The notes beneath the pieces were generated by a model. The model searched no databases. It worked only from the letters and a program-made list of their open reading frames with translations, and was not told where the DNA came from. From Paralichthys olivaceus (Eukaryota; Chordata; Actinopteri; Pleuronectiformes; Paralichthyidae), in assembly GCF_024713975.1 (NCBI RefSeq), contig NC_091093.1, positions 21,920,001-21,984,000 of the forward strand: 64,000 bases of DNA. The letters are read 5' to 3'. Shown one piece after another: positions 12,604-23,436 of this stretch. Each line of letters begins with the position of its first letter. Position 1 is the stretch's first letter. Position numbers and translations under genes: made by a program.

Positions 12604-15600
12604 ACGGACTGATAGACAGACTGATTGAGAGAGAGATAGATAGATAGATAGACAGACAGACTGATAGATAGATAGACGGATGGATAGATAGATAAATAGA
12701 TAGATAGATAGATATTATCACGATAATTATCACATTATTTCACTTAAGCAGTTGTGGAGAGTAACTAAGTGCATTTACTCACTGTACCTCAGTACACATT
12801 TGAGGTACTTGTGGTTTACATTAATATTGGTATTTATGCAGCCTTCTACCTCTGTGCCACTGCATCTCAAAAGGAATAATTGTACCACTGCTGCTTTTAT
12901 GTTTAAAGATTGATTTTTGCTCCTGAGTGAAGGTTGTGGTTTTAAACTCTTCTTTATGAACAGATAATGACCAACAGCTAATAAACAGCAAAACATTTAC
13001 CAGCCCTAATGCACAGAATGCTGACAATAGAAGGATTCTTCACACATTATGTTTAAGTGAGGATGTTTGTGTGTCTATTGAATTTCCCAGTCCTGAGCCA
13101 GACCTCAGCCTCCCAGTTCCTGAGGAGGCACCGGAGAGCCAACTCTCTGTTTGAGGAGCACAAGAAGGGCAACCTGGAGAGAGAGTGCATCGAGGAGCTG
13201 TGCAACAAGGAGGAGGCCAGGGAGATCTTTGAGAACCAGCCGGAGACGGTAACCAGAGCCTTGATCAAATGATAGAATACATGTTATTGAGCTTCAACAC
13301 ATATACATAACAAGAATAAGAAAATAACAGGAAAACACTATATATTCTCATCGTTCATTACATTCCTGAGTTTATAAGCAGTTCAAAAAGCAGTGACCAA
13401 ATTTATGGGATGCGAATGAGAAAGATAGAGAAGATCGGATATCTCAGAAATGAATTAAGCTGCGGGAGTGAAAGAAAGTACAAGTAAGAGATCAGACTAG
13501 AGTCTCAAGTAAATCGTCTTCTCGATGAATCTATAAATTGTTAGTAACTTGTCCAAAAATAACACAAAATGTAGATTGTACTTTCCCACAGCTCAAGCTG
13601 GCCTTCTCAAATTCTTTATTTTTTTGTCTGACACACATTTTGAATTGAATAACAATTTGGCTTTTTTCATTCGATTAATCATATCAGCTATAAACAGTGA
13701 AATTTAGGAACAGTAAACTTGAAATGCTGATGCAGCCAGAGGTTTTGCTGAAGCTTTAATTTGGACTGGTTCACTGCTTCAGAGAAGAGCTGCTCTCGTC
13801 TCCTTCTCTCTCATTTGTTTGTCTTTTTGTTAAAAGTGACTATTTTTCAAATCTCTATTTGTTTTTTGCAGGACTACTTCTATCCCAAATATGTTGGTAG
13901 GTTTTCTTGGTTTTCTGTATATTACAAGATGTTGCGATAAAATTAAGTTTTGCCTTTACTAGCCTGTCTCGATGAACACCACTCTCTGTTGCAGTGTGTC
14001 TTGGTTCACACCGTGTTGGCATCATCAACCAGAATTCGGACTCTGCCATCCCATCTGACCTCCGCACCTGTGTGAAAGGTGAGAAGCTTTCCCGAGGATT
14101 ATAAATTACTCTCTGTTTCAGAAGTGAAATATTTGCAATGACAACCTTGCGTGTGAGTGACTTTAACTGTTTTTTGCAGAGATCAGTAACCAGTGCACAC
14201 CATTTCCATGCTACATTGAGGGTTCAGAGGGCTGTGTGGATGGCCTGGCCACCTTCACATGTGTGTGTAAGCCCGGGTGGAAGGGGCTGCACTGTGAGGA
14301 TGGTGAGTCCTGATACAAAATTTGGGATTTTGCATGTTTTAGTTAAGCATAAACATCCTGCTGTAATATGTTGTACTTAAAATTAGACTAATATATTTCG
14401 GTGTTTGAAATGCAAACATTTTTCTTTTTGATGTACTGACAGACATCGACGAGTGTTCAGATCCTGAATTTCCAGCGGGATGTAATCAAAAATGTTACAA
14501 CGTCCCTGGCAGTTTCCAATGCATGTGTGAAGATGGCTACCTCAGCAATGACAAAATCAATTGTCTGGGTAAGACTTCATTGTGTTCATGTTAAAGTTTA
14601 ATTAGAGATATAGATTCTGATACAGATAGCGGCATCGGAAATGCCAAAACTGCTGTATTCTTCTCCCGGAAATCACTTCTTCTTCATTACTGTTGTTCTT
14701 TGTTGCCACTGGTGAGTCCTGTTTTTAAAGTGGAGAACAAGAAGTGATTTCCAGTAGTGTAGCATTAGCCAGAACTAGCTGAAATGTCAGTAATTTGGGA
14801 TTTTTTCAAGATAAAAGTCTCACAAGTAAAACAGCAACATAGTAACTTAAAGCTGTACTTTATAGAAGTGGTTATTGCTATAAATGCATTGGTATCGGAT
14901 ATTTACTTGGTAGCAGCCGATACGCAAAGTCCATGTATCAATATCGGGAAGATAAAGAAACTGGAAGAGCTCTAAATTCAACCACAGAAAGTTACTGTCT
15001 TATGTTTGTTCTTTGTGTGTATTAGTGGCTTGTGTCACATGTCTAAAGACATCCAGCTGTGTGACTGTCCATATGGAAGAAGAACATATAGTCCTACTAA
15101 GCAGCTGAGAAAACATATGTTCGTTTACACTGTATTATTCTTTTTAATACATTCTTTTTTTTATTTATTCATATGAACGTTGGAACCTTCATAACAAAAC
15201 TGCTCTCCCAGCTGTTGTCCCCAGGGCCAAGAGTATTTTGTTATTTTTTAAAGCTGACCAGATTTGACCTCTTTTGTGACTGAATGTGAAAAACTTTTAA
15301 TGACTGAAAAGATGGCCCTTTTTTACCAGTCTCATATCACTGAGTTTTTACAACCCACTCTATCTGTCCTCTGTTGGGTCAGTGTTTATCTTCGAGTCGG
15401 TTAAATGCTCATGGAGTTCAAAGTCTTGACAAACATAGACTGAGTCAATTTGGTAGATCTACTTTCTCCTATTTTTCTGATAGGATTTGAGAGATATACG
15501 AGACCAAGAGGGTTGTGCACATAAAAATCAAACTAATAGTCGTCAACACGGGATCTCTTAACCAGAATGAATGAATCAATACAGAGAATGTCCTGGGTTC

Positions 15601-18600
15601 TGATAAAGTGATATATCTAGGCTCACAACGCAGAGATGGCTGGCTGAGCGTGGCAGGTTATTGCAAAATCAGGTACTGTATGTGAAGATGCAAGACTTTT
15701 CCAAAACAATGGCAGAGTGGTGGGCCGAAGTGTTTCAACTGAAAGGTGGACAACAATCTGACAGATATATCAGTCCTTATAAAATGCCAGGTCTTGTTAT
15801 TGGAACTGGGTGTTTAGGTGTATTGGCGAGGTTTGCTGAACTGAAAAAACAGCCGAGACAGCAGGACACATATGCTACATCCACTACATTACGTTTTAGT
15901 TTTAAAAAGTCATTTTAAGACGATAAACATTTCAGTTTTATTGCAAATAATCTCTGTCCACTTATATGCACCTGAAAAGCCATATCACATGACTATAGAC
16001 GTACACAGAGCATGGGTAAACAGGAAGAAGGTTGTCTATTTGTAGTTGGTTACTCAGTTACAGAAAATGCTAAAAACAACAGGTCAAACTGAAACGGTGA
16101 AAAGTAAGAGCAGGGATTTGGCAGTGGTGATAATTGGAGAATAGGGACAATCACACAGCAGAAAACCAGAAGATGAAGTCAGAAGCAGCAGAAACCATAT
16201 TGCCTCATTGTTTCTTCATGTCATCCCAGAATGACTCCATGATCTGGGCTCTGTGAGGCCATGTATTGCAGAACTCCTTGTTTTTTCCTCACTGAAAGTA
16301 GTTCTTTATGACTCTGTCCATGACTCAGGGACCGAGCAGATATTTCCCTGATGATATTGCCTGATGCATAAGAATCATCTGAAGAAGCTAAAACATTTCC
16401 ACTGTGCTGTATCCCATTTCTTTCAGCAGCTGACTCCTTCCTTGAGCCCACCACCAAGGAAGCATTTTCAAAACAGTCTCTGCACTTCATCATGAGTAGT
16501 GCAGAGTCTGTTACTCATGTAACTTTTCCCACAATATGCAGGCGTCTAAACCCTGCATGAAAAGAAGAACGTCAAAATGCAGCTTGATGATTTTGTTTTC
16601 TAAATCACCACTCAGATCTATCATAATACAAATTCTCACAAGACAAATTGTCCGCTGTCATTATTTTCCAGATGTCAACGAATGCCTAATGTTTCCCAGT
16701 ATCTGTGGAAAACCGGCTAAATGTGTCAACACGCCCGGGATGTATGACTGCCAGTGTCCGCAGGGATTTAAATATGACTTTGCTACCAAAACCTGCAACG
16801 GTGAGACTTCTTGCTCTTGTTTTACGACCAAGAGTCTGAGACTACTTCCATCAACCAGCTTCAACAGACACTTGAGCCAAAGATTACTGCATGTTGATGT
16901 TTCTTTTTTTCACTGCTGCAGATGTAGACGAGTGTGAGTTGGGCCTGTGTGACGGCACATGTATAAACACAGTGGGCAGCTACGCGTGTTACTGTGATGG
17001 TCGTCTGGGCCTTCGTTTGGTTGAGAATAACAGATACTGTGAGAGAATCCCGGTTTGTGTGGAACTGTACGACCACAAACACTCAGAGATGCTTTATTTG
17101 GGGGATCAGTTCGCAGGCCTGCCGTTCATCTACCTGCATTTCCGTCTGGCGGAGAACACAAAGTAAGTCTAAATCACACACACATGCACAGTTACATTTA
17201 TAGTGTGTGAAATTATATTTCTGTCTGCTGGTGTTGTTAGGTTTGCAGCAGAGTTTGATTTCCGCACATTCGACCCAGAGGGAGTTGTTCTGTACGCTGA
17301 GTCCTCGAAGGACTCATGGTTCATGTTGGGACTGAGGGACGGTCGCATTGAAGTCCAGTTCAAGAACCAGCACACGTTCAAGGTCACCAGCGGAGGAAAA
17401 GCCATAAATGATGGACAGTGGCATGTGGTAAGAAAGAGCTATAGTTCACTAGTTCACTAAAGTGAATTGATAACAAGTGGAGTCGTGTTCTCGTTTTAAA
17501 CTGCGTTGAGCATCATGTGTAACATGCAGATCTCTGTGGATGAACTGGAAAGCAGCATCAGTGTGAAGATCAGTAAGGAAGCTGTGATGAGCATCAACAG
17601 CCCAGAGAGTCTCTTTACTTCAGTTAATGGCAAACTGGAGACCAAGGTCTACATCGCCGGTCTGCCCAACCGCACCGACAGCATCATCAAACCTGTGAGC
17701 TACAAACACTGTAGTAAATCACCCAGCAGACATGGTGGATGTTAAAATAATAATCTGGATAAAGTGTTGACTAAGATACTGGGCTGAAGTCCAGAAATCC
17801 AAACTGCTGTACTCTGTGTTTCTGTCCATCTGTCAGATCAACCCTCGACTCGACGGTTGCATCAGGGGTTGGAATATGATGAATCAAGGAGCATCTGGGG
17901 TGAGGGAGGTCATCCGGGACAAGAAGAGTAAACATTGCTATGTGTATGTGGAACGAGGCTCTTTCTTCACTGGGGCAGGACTGGCACACTTCAACATTGA
18001 CTACAGTGAGTAACTTAACATTATTAATCCATATGGAAAAACATTTATCTTTGCATGCGATTTATCAAAACTACTTGAGCAGAAGCAGCGTAACAAAGGA
18101 AGTTTTGTTCATGGTGCTTTGATTCAAAGAGAAATGTTAACAAACATGCATGTGATTTGGAGTGGGAGGAAAACTGATGAACAAAGAAGCAAAGCGATCC
18201 AAACAGAAAGATCCCAGTTTGTCCTTGTGAATTTTGAACAAAGACTTATTTAATGTTGAAGTACAGACTAGAGCCCGACCGATTTTGTCTGTCTGCTGAT
18301 AAAAACTGGCCAATAGGAGCCTTTCACAGACACATTGGTATTAGTGTGTATGTTTGCAGAGATGTGCCGACACAAAAACTTTGTTTGTATTTTGCAGAAT
18401 AAATAATACAGAAAAGATGTGCATTCATGTTTGCAGTTTACTTTAAATAGATTTTAATTTCCTTAAGAAATGTTATTTTCCTTCACTTTTCTTGGAATCA
18501 CAGACCCACACAGGTAAAATGCCCACACACAGGGTTCATATATTCCATATCATTTCACATTTTAACAGAACTCTTCAGATGGACTTTCCTCAGAATTGCA

Positions 18601-20059
18601 ACCATGTGATTTTGAGATAATCCAAACATATTTTAATCAGGTAAAGTTAGAATCATGGGATTTTATATAGTTTTTCAAAATTTCCATTCTGACAAAATAA
18701 ATGCAAATAAATTGTGTTTCTCCGTGTGTATGGGTGTGTTTAACAAGGTGATTCTGGCAGCTGGAAAATGGATATAAAGCTGAACATACGTCCATCCAGC
18801 AGCACAGGCGTCCTCTTTGCTCTCGTCCAAGATAACGCTGTGCCCTTATCAGTCGCTGTGGTTACTAAGGGTAAAGGAGAGGCTGTGAGTTCATAGAAAT
18901 ATGCTAATTTCTATCACTGCATGACTTCAAACACATGAAGTTAAACGTTGCAATGTTATTACCCTCCATTCTCCAGGACTTGCAGGTCTTCTTGGACGAT
19001 GTCTCCGTGGCAAAGTTGGACTCACTGATGTTGTGTTACCCTGAGCGGCTGACACTGCAGCTGAGTGTGACTCCCACAGGAATCCAAATCTCAGCCAATT
19101 TGTCAACGGTTACGTACATGGCATCTGATGCCCTGCAGGAGGCACTGGAGCGCCTCAATACCACCATGCAGAACCCCATCAGTACATACATTGGTGGGAT
19201 ACCAGGTTCGTCAAAGTAACAACTACAAGTTACAAACTAGGAAAGTGATGTTGTAAAGATAACTTTACAATATGCATCAGCTGTATAGTCACCATAAAAA
19301 GTCCAATGTGGCCAACGTGTGGGAACTGTCTCAGAGATTTCCAATAACGGTTAAAAAAACAAAATATTAAATGTTAAAATGTTTTGAGTACATGATGGCA
19401 CTGAATTAAAATTGAATGACATGGTCATCTGTACATATGTTTCCAAAAATCTGTTTAATAATCTGGACCAATGTGATGAAGCCACCAACAGACTCACATT
19501 GCCAAGATTTTGTCGTAAGTTGATTTATCCTCTGAATGATCAACACTCATAGATGTGTTGTTGGAATGTATGAATAAACAAATGAATTCAGTAATGTCCA
19601 ACCCTAACCCTGTCCTGGTGGGGGCTGGAACATTTGAGGTTACTTTTATACCTCTGCCAAGTAGGTTATAAGATTTCACATTCAAGGAAGGCCAAGTTAA
19701 ATTCCCAGTAAATGTAATTGTTAGTCCAGCTAAACCAGTGTGACATGTCTAAATACATCTCAAGACGAGGTTGTTCTCGATCCTGATGACAGGATTAAAA
19801 CCCAGTTGTGAAATGTACACATGCTGGGGGCTGTGTTTCCCTCCATCACTCATTGATGTCATTCTCACTGACTGTCACATTCTCTCTCTCCTAAGACGAA
19901 GTCCCGTTACCTGCCACCCCTGTGACAGCGTTTTACCACGGCTGCATGGACGTCTCTGTCAACGGCCGGCAGCTGGACTTTGACGAGGCTCTCAGCAAAC
20001 ACGACAGTATCAAGAGTCATTCCTGTCCTCCGTTCTCTCCCCCCGAAAGCCACCCGTGA
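11743..20059 (+). CDS. pros1: Vitamin K-dependent protein S
   Basis: Fourteen coding exons: 11743-11824, 13091-13248, 13872-13896, 13995-14078, 14180-14302, 14443-14568, 16672-16800, 16922-17162, 17241-17427, 17530-17694, 17837-18005, 18748-18884, 18977-19205, 19896-20059; 672 residues from the second ATG, which has A at -3 (an in-frame ATG at 11725 would add six; human is 676). Order: signal peptide ([13 protein letters not shown]), propeptide ending RRHRR, Gla domain with 11 Glu, hydrophobic stack YFYPKYV, disulfide loop, four EGFs and two LG/SHBG domains. EGF2-4 carry the Asx-hydroxylation pattern (e.g. [12 protein letters not shown]). Protein S rather than GAS6: [20 protein letters not shown] and [13 protein letters not shown] follow PROS1, and the GAS6 string [10 protein letters not shown] is absent. 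Family role: secreted cofactor of activated protein C and TFPI, and a TAM-receptor ligand. Odd: no intron between EGF4 and LG1; altered loop arginines. gas6 follows in tandem. Confidence 0.96.
12340..12425 (+). repeat. Fragment of a teleost interspersed repeat (5' flank of satellite)
   Basis: Contains GTAACTAAGTGCATTTACTC followed by sequence ending GAGGTACTTGGACTTTACAT. Nearly the same sequence recurs at 12752-12822 on the other side of the GATA satellite. I recognise this as a very common fish repeat (consensus feature: acttgagta/taagtacatttactc); the family assignment is from memory. Confidence 0.65.
12424..12716. repeat. GATA/GGAT/GACA tetranucleotide satellite in pros1 intron 1
   Basis: About 290 bp of imperfect GATA, GGAT, GACG and GACA units inside the first coding intron of pros1. 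It has the same unit repertoire as the satellite at 11303-11527. Confidence 0.95.
12750..12905 (+). repeat. Degenerate teleost interspersed repeat (3' flank of satellite)
   Basis: Begins GTAACTAAGTGCATTTACTC like 12340-12425 and continues further into the same family, with a decayed segment (TTCTACCTCTGTGCCACT ... ATCTCAAAAGG). The two copies bracket the satellite, as if it expanded inside one repeat. Confidence 0.6.
14620..14965. repeat. Degenerate interspersed repeat with inverted arms, pros1 intron 6
   Basis: A 14-bp perfect inverted pair, GGAAATCACTTCTT (14668-14681) and AAGAAGTGATTTCC (14739-14752), is separated by 57 bp. Downstream are GATAC/ATCGG-rich strings (about 14890-14950) of a kind I recall from degraded fish DNA-transposon remnants. 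Classification is inference. Confidence 0.45.
14966..16671. other. Rest of pros1 intron 6, no recognised gene
   Basis: The largest pros1 intron after intron 1 (whole intron 14569-16671). Open stretches at 15661-15918 (+) and 16221-16493 (-) have no splice partners or motif I recognise. The minus stretch may be old repeat or pseudogene material. Confidence 0.4.
18262..18370 (+). repeat. Degenerate interspersed repeat, pros1 intron 11
   Basis: Starts near AGAGCCCGACCGAT, a terminus I recall from an abundant fish non-autonomous DNA repeat, and continues with AGGAGCCTTTCACAGACACA. Heavily decayed. Family name not assigned. Confidence 0.5.
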
Positions 20060-20971
20060 TCCACCGCACCTGCACACGAAGTGACCTTAATTAACAGCAG
20101 TGTCACTTTTGGCAGTGTCCCACAGTGGACACTTCTTGGGACATTTTGGAATGGCAAATTTATATGGGATTGGGGGGGTTGAGAAAGAAGTGTTAAAAAG
20201 AAGAAATAGAGGTAGATGGTTTTAGTCATTTTTGTCGACTTTCTCACATTGGTTTATTTGAAGCTTTGTCTTATTCTTTTCCTCCATACAGTATTATTGC
20301 TCCTGTTCTGAGAGCATTTCATTCAGTTATTTTTGTGTTTTTGTTTTTCTTAGTGAGGCACAGTGAAAGCTGGCTTGCCAGTGACCTACTCAGAAACTGG
20401 ATGACGTAGTCGTAGCACTTTGTTGCAATGAATTCAGTTCTTTCCAAGCGGCTTTGAAATAGAGCTGAGCTCTGTAGTGCACTTACTGCGTGTTGAGCAA
20501 GAGATGGGTGATGTTTGTGTAGAGGAATAAACAAATGGTCACATTGGACCAGGCTGTGAGACCACCTGCACCCTTTTTCTCCCTGCGGTAGAATCATAGC
20601 ACGATGTCTAAATTCTCTTTAACTTTGGTCTCATGGAGGAAGACGTCTGGAGACAACCAGCTGAAACTGTGGTGGTTGGTTGTGGCGGTGAAAACCACAA
20701 AAGAGAAAGAGGAGCCGCCAGGCTTTCGATCCAAGTCTGCTCCAATTTCTTGATTGAATCATCTTTCCTAAGAAACATCTGTTATGATTTAATTGTTTCC
20801 AGAACCCACCATTGATGTCACCAGATGTAGACACCTCTCACTGTGGCTGTAAAAACTTGTCCTCATCTTCAGCTTTCTCCTGTGTTCACTATTTGACTTG
20901 TATATAAACAGGCCATCTTTAATATATAACTTAAATGTAGGTGTTCATTGTTGTTTGTTTGTTAAAATAAA
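20060..20971 (+). other. Probable pros1 3' UTR with AATAAA signal
   Basis: No coding exon follows the TGA at 20057-20059. A canonical AATAAA lies at 20966-20971, with T-rich sequence following, and is the first convincing polyadenylation signal downstream. This implies a 3' UTR of about 0.9 kb. Confidence 0.55.
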
Positions 20972-22184
20972 ACTGAGCTAAGCAATCTTATTTTGAAGCT
21001 GTTGAATTTTAATACTGTATTATTCTGCACTCTCGCATAACCAACGCTAGTCAAGAAAGTGTCTTTTTTAATCTTCAATGTCAAGGTCAGAAAATAATAG
21101 CAAATGAAACTAGTGGTGAAAGTCTTTGTGTACAGGTGCGTTGTACAGAGCTTTTGAAAGGGTCCACAGATGAGGAGAGAGTTTCAGAGGGCTGCCACAC
21201 GGAATGTTGATAAAGCTTCTCAGGCTACTGTGGAAGATGGTGAGCAGACCTGTACAGAATGGCATTGTATTTTAAATGACTTAATATTCATATAATTATA
21301 ATTGACATTTTATACCTGGTTTCAAATATAGTGATAATAATGCTTAATAGTCCAACATATTGACCAATGTCCTGAGTCAACACTCCAGTCTTATATTCAG
21401 TAAAGTAGTAGGTTGATGAAGGCATTAAAAGTGAGTCATCAATTATACTTTCATTCAATTTCAGCATATAATACACATAAATGCTTCACTGTTGGCATCT
21501 TCAAACCTATAGATTTGTTGGAGGATTTTTTGGAAAATGATTTTTAATACTCAAAATGATCCATGTTATATATAGTATAACTTTACATATTTTGTCTTTT
21601 GGGTCAGTAATTAGTTGTGTTTTGTGAAGCTTTGTGTTCTTTACTATTACACATTTACAGTAGAGAATAAAGCATTATTTTCAAACTATTTTAATATTGC
21701 AACCATAGACTGTACATAAAGATGGATGACATGATGGCTCTGCAAAAGTGAAGCCAAAGTTTATCATCGCCACCTGGTGGATGGCTGCAGTATAGGTTAC
21801 GAATCCCACCTCAAAGCAACTCAATCTAAATATTGAAAAGAAATTGCTTAGGAAATTAATATGAGAATTTTTGTAAAAATTACATCAAAATATAATATAA
21901 TATCTAGTAGTGGTGAATGTTGGAGGGCATTTGCACAGCAGGAAGCTGGTCGTGCACATATCTTTTTATCTATACCCAAAGTTGACAACGTTTTGGAGAG
22001 CAGTTCAAGAGAAAATCACAAAATTATTCCTGCTAAAGAAGCCAATACAACCATCCAACTTTATATTTGGTACCTTTCCCAATTAGAAATGGAATAGCAA
22101 GGAGATATAGCCACATTAAAATAAATTGCACAGCATTGGATGGATATCAAATCACCATCATTTCTGAATCTATGGTGTGTTGAT
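20972..22184. other. pros1-gas6 spacer, otherwise no gene seen
   Basis: AT-rich, no splice-bounded coding sequence. Apart from the repeat at 21706-21805 I see nothing recognisable. Confidence 0.45.
21706..21805 (+). repeat. Interspersed repeat (CCATAGACTGTA family), pros1-gas6 spacer
   Basis: Begins CCATAGACTGTACATAAAGA and contains AAAAGTGAAGCCAAA and GGCTGCAGTATAGGTTA. A second copy with the same start and the AAAAGTGAAGCCAAAA block lies at 57190-57300. A 3' portion (GGCTGCAGTACAGGTCA) lies at 30897. The three loci show this is an interspersed family. Confidence 0.65.
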
Positions 22185-22320
22185 GTCTCTTGGCCACCGT
22201 ACAAAAACACAAAATGTTGCTTCCTGGCAAATGTTGTCACTTGGGAATCTGGAATCATTGAGCTGTGGTATTTTTGCTGAAATAATTAACTCTCCTTCAG
22301 TTGTTATGTATGGTGGTGGT
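22185..22320 (+). repeat. Direct repeat copy 1, pros1-gas6 spacer
   Basis: Begins CTCTTGGCCACCGTACAAAA and runs through TTGCTTCCTGGCAAATG to TTATGTATGGTGG. The same order of blocks recurs at 22761-22912 at roughly 80% identity by eye. Confidence 0.75.
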
Positions 22321-22634
22321 GGTGGGGTGGCAACAACACATGTATTTTAGTAGAAAAATTTGCACTTGGACACTCATTAGTGTGTTGTGAACTACCTAAA
22401 AGGATGGAGACCATATTTAAGAAGAATCGATTTGACGTATTTTAACTTTAGCTTGCCCCATGTCCCATCCACTAACATGGAGGAGGCAAGTTTTTTTTTT
22501 TTTTTTTTTTTACTAATTTAATTACAAGTATTCAGAGTCAAGTCAATCATACTGCCGCACGTACATAGGTGGTGTCAGTGGTGATGTGAGATTTTGCAGC
22601 GCATGTGTCGTCAAATTGATGAAGTTGTTTTCTC

Positions 22635-22752
22635 AATTTGCATGTGTTTTATTTTTTAATTTGCATGTGTTTTATTTTTTAATTTGCATGTGTGTTTTTT
22701 TTAATTTGCATGTGTGTTTTTTTTAATTTGCATGTGTTCTCTTAATCTGCAT
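22635..22752 (+). repeat. Minisatellite, about 24-bp unit, five copies
   Basis: Five tandem units, each starting AATTTGCATGTGT followed by a T-rich tail. They sit directly between the two direct repeats. Confidence 0.9.
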
Positions 22753-22760
22753 TGCGAAGC

Positions 22761-22912
22761 TCTCTCGGCCACCGTACAAAACCACAAATGTTTGCTTCCT
22801 GGCAAATGCTGACACTTGAGAATCTGGAATAATTCTTGGGTATTTTTGCTTAAATAATGAACTCTCCCACAGTTGTCTGCTGGTTAATAACAAGGTGTTA
22901 TGTATGGTGGGG
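22761..22912 (+). repeat. Direct repeat copy 2, pros1-gas6 spacer
   Basis: Begins CTCTCGGCCACCGTACAAAA. Matches 22185-22320 apart from an extra segment around 22875-22897. It ends where GC-rich sequence leading into gas6 begins. Confidence 0.75.
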
Positions 22913-22924
22913 GGCCCCACAGCA

Positions 22925-23436
22925 CTTTAGTTGCCCCGGGACCCCTGTCCAGAGGTGACTCCGGCAGTGAGCGGTAGCAGCGGGGCTGCATCACTCACAA
23001 ACTCCTGCCCACACACTGATACTCCCCCTCCTGAGGCAGCTGCAGCCGAGGCGTGCTGCACACCGAGTCCGGCCAGAGAGCACCGAGCACCGGAGCAGAG
23101 ACACACAGAGAGGACGGTCAGGAAACTACAGTGAAGCCCGCAATGGGGGACGAGCTGAACCGAAAGAGAGAGTAAAAAAAAGAAAGAAACGAGGTCGGTG
23201 GTAGTTAATGCGGGAGAAGCACCGCACAGTTTAGAGCTCAACCTTCCGGCGGCGGTGAATTAAAACCGCATCTGAGAAAAACGTCACCGTGATCCACCTG
23301 AATACCTGCAGTGTTTCCAGCGGTGACATTGAGAGACGTGTTGAGGGAGACACACGCAGAGGAGAAGCGGAGGAGGAGGCAGGGAACGGGACAGGAGAAA
23401 GTTTCCGGAGCTTGGCGCAGACACAGCGGCTCAACA
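22925..23436 (+). promoter_or_regulatory. GC- and CpG-rich gas6 promoter / 5' UTR region
   Basis: Composition changes abruptly at about 22930 from AT-rich repeats to GC-rich sequence with many CpGs (e.g. CCTTCCGGCGGCGGTG) up to the gas6 ATG. There is no TATA box. This looks like a CpG-type promoter plus 5' UTR; the start site cannot be placed from sequence alone. Confidence 0.55.

Noticed and set aside
16221-16493. 90-codon minus-strand open stretch in pros1 intron 6
   Set aside because: No family recognised and no flanking exons. Could be repeat-derived; too weak to call a gene.
11743-20059. First Gla-EGF-LG gene as a second gas6 copy from recent tandem duplication
   Set aside because: Gla, EGF3, loop and LG sequences follow protein S and differ strongly from the downstream gas6. 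It is an old paralogue (pros1), not a recent duplicate.
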